Source: an uncultured Angelakisella sp. (lineage in GTDB: Bacteria > Bacillota > Clostridia > Oscillospirales > Ruminococcaceae). Taken from it: 59,905 nucleotides of DNA. The notes beneath the pieces were generated by a model. It was not told the DNA's origin and made no database searches. It was given only the letters and a program-made list of their open reading frames with translations. The position numbers and the translations under genes are program-made. Positions 59,270 through 59,905 of the stretch are shown piece by piece. The stretch covers positions 1 through 59,905 of the forward strand of contig CAJUFR010000010.1 of assembly GCA_910585525.1 (NCBI GenBank). Direction: 5' to 3'. Position 1 is the stretch's first letter. Every line of letters starts with the position of its first letter.

Positions 59270-59316
59270 AAACAGGAAATGACAGGCAGCGGCAGCTTGT
59301 CATTTCCTGTTTTTCT
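59270..59316 (+). terminator. Terminator after upp
   Basis: AAACAGGAAATGACA and TGTCATTTCCTGTTT form a 15-bp stem with a 12-base loop, followed by a T run. Confidence 0.88.
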
Positions 59317-59330
59317 GTACTTGGCGATGT

Positions 59331-59905
59331 TTAGTTCGCGATGGCATCCTTCGCCTGCTGGAGGGTGATATCCCTATCCAAAAACCGCTGATAAAGGTCA
59401 CAGAGGATACCCGTCTCCCCGAAGGCCACCTGCTCCCCCTTTTCCAGCCAGAGGACCTTGTTGCACAGTTCCCGGACCTGCTGGACCGAGTGACTCACCA
59501 GGATGGTGGTGGCGCCGCCCTGGATGATTTCCCGCATTTTAGCTTCGCTCTTCTTGCGGAAGGCCCCGTCGCCGACACTCAGCACCTCGTCCAGGATGAG
59601 GATATCCGGTTGGACCAGGGAGGCGATGGAAAAGGCCAGGCGGGACTTCATGCCGGAGGACAGCTGTTTGAAAGGACGGTCCTGGAAGTCTGCGAGTTCC
59701 GCAAACTCGATGATCTGCTGGTAGGTCTCGTCCATGAACTTCCGGGTATAGCCCAGCATAGCCCCCCGGAGGTAGGTGTTCTCCCGGACGGTGAGGTCTC
59801 CGTCGAAGCCGCTGGCTAACTCCAGCAGGGCAGCGATGGTACCCTGACGTTTAACGTAGCCTTTCGTCGGTTCCATGATGCCGGAGACGGCCTTTAACAG
59901 GGTGG
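59331..59905 (-). CDS. Polysaccharide/teichoic-acid ABC exporter ATPase (TagH/Wzt type), 5' end outside window
   Basis: At least 190 C-terminal residues of an ABC ATPase are present; the frame continues to the window edge, beginning TLLKAVSGIMEPTKGYVKRQGTIAALLELASGFDGDLTVREN, just after the P-loop. The Q-loop replacement, signature QLSSGMKSRLAFSIA, Walker B PDILILDEVLSVGD and H-switch VSHSVQQV identify the TagH/RfbE/Wzt subgroup that exports wall polymers or O-antigen-like glycans. A Wzt-type carbohydrate-binding extension is absent because the protein ends at about 35 residues after the H-switch. The ATG at 59876 is internal. Confidence 0.88.
   Translation of the reverse strand, partial: TLLKAVSGIMEPTKGYVKRQGTIAALLELASGFDGDLTVRENTYLRGAMLGYTRKFMDETYQQIIEFAELADFQDRPFKQLSSGMKSRLAFSIASLVQPDILILDEVLSVGDGAFRKKSEAKMREIIQGGATTILVSHSVQQVRELCNKVLWLEKGEQVAFGETGILCDLYQRFLDRDITLQQAKDAIAN

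Overview
The window comes from a high-GC, endospore-forming anaerobic Firmicute, most likely a gut Oscillospiraceae/Ruminococcaceae lineage (Flavonifractor-like). The indications are a ytvI-type sporulation gene, Rex, formate-tetrahydrofolate ligase, PucR regulators, an ECF folate S component and THF and cobalamin riboswitches, with strong G/C third-position bias. The genus is inferred from gene content only. The first 3.6 kb is clearly lower in GC and foreign.

Layout. (1) 1-3647 is the eroded end of an integrated element: a type I methyltransferase gene cut by an IS5-like transposase end, its small HTH partner, a conjugative-element sigma-like gene, and a frameshifted gene of unknown function. 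It abuts the 3' end of rlmD, a known integration hot spot. (2) 3648-11282 is housekeeping: rlmD, an aminotransferase, rsmA, rex and an alpha/beta hydrolase. (3) 11324-25837 looks like one catabolic region. An LctP-family permease, a tiny membrane protein and an Nramp-fold protein without metal ligands are divergent from a PucR regulator. A second PucR regulator is divergent from a single-polypeptide FdrA(AllF)-AllG fusion followed by AllH, with carbamate kinase just beyond. This is the gene set for oxamate carbamoyltransferase plus ATP recovery from carbamoyl phosphate. (4) 25902-31301 holds a MATE exporter, an XRE repressor with paired operators, YitT, Mrp, a C_GCAxxG_C_C protein, a BrnTA pair with a frameshifted toxin, and folT behind a THF riboswitch. 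(5) 31813-35621 is the ACT-hom-thrB-lysC operon. (6) 35842-47939 carries ytvI, a hybrid kinase, YbaK, a cobalamin-riboswitch-controlled ABC importer, a LMW phosphatase, two TrkA proteins, lepA and a DUF4230 protein. (7) 48127-53758 is a three-gene signalling operon ending in a sensor kinase-receiver-DegV fusion. (8) 54060-59252 holds fhs, a Tyr/Asp-rich lipoprotein, tsaE-tsaB, a CrtO-like protein, rpiB and upp, and the window ends in a polysaccharide-export ATPase.

The most unusual signals are: (a) a dispersed repeat whose edge forms near-identical promoters (TGGAGT, 17 bp, TATAAT, extended -10) in front of rlmD, lepA and fhs, with related tandem copies at the lysC 3' end; (b) the AllF-AllG fusion and its predicted dedicated transporters; (c) the kinase-DegV fusion; (d) two in-frame-repairable frameshifts in accessory genes. 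All functional statements rest on recognised motifs and context; no database search was run.
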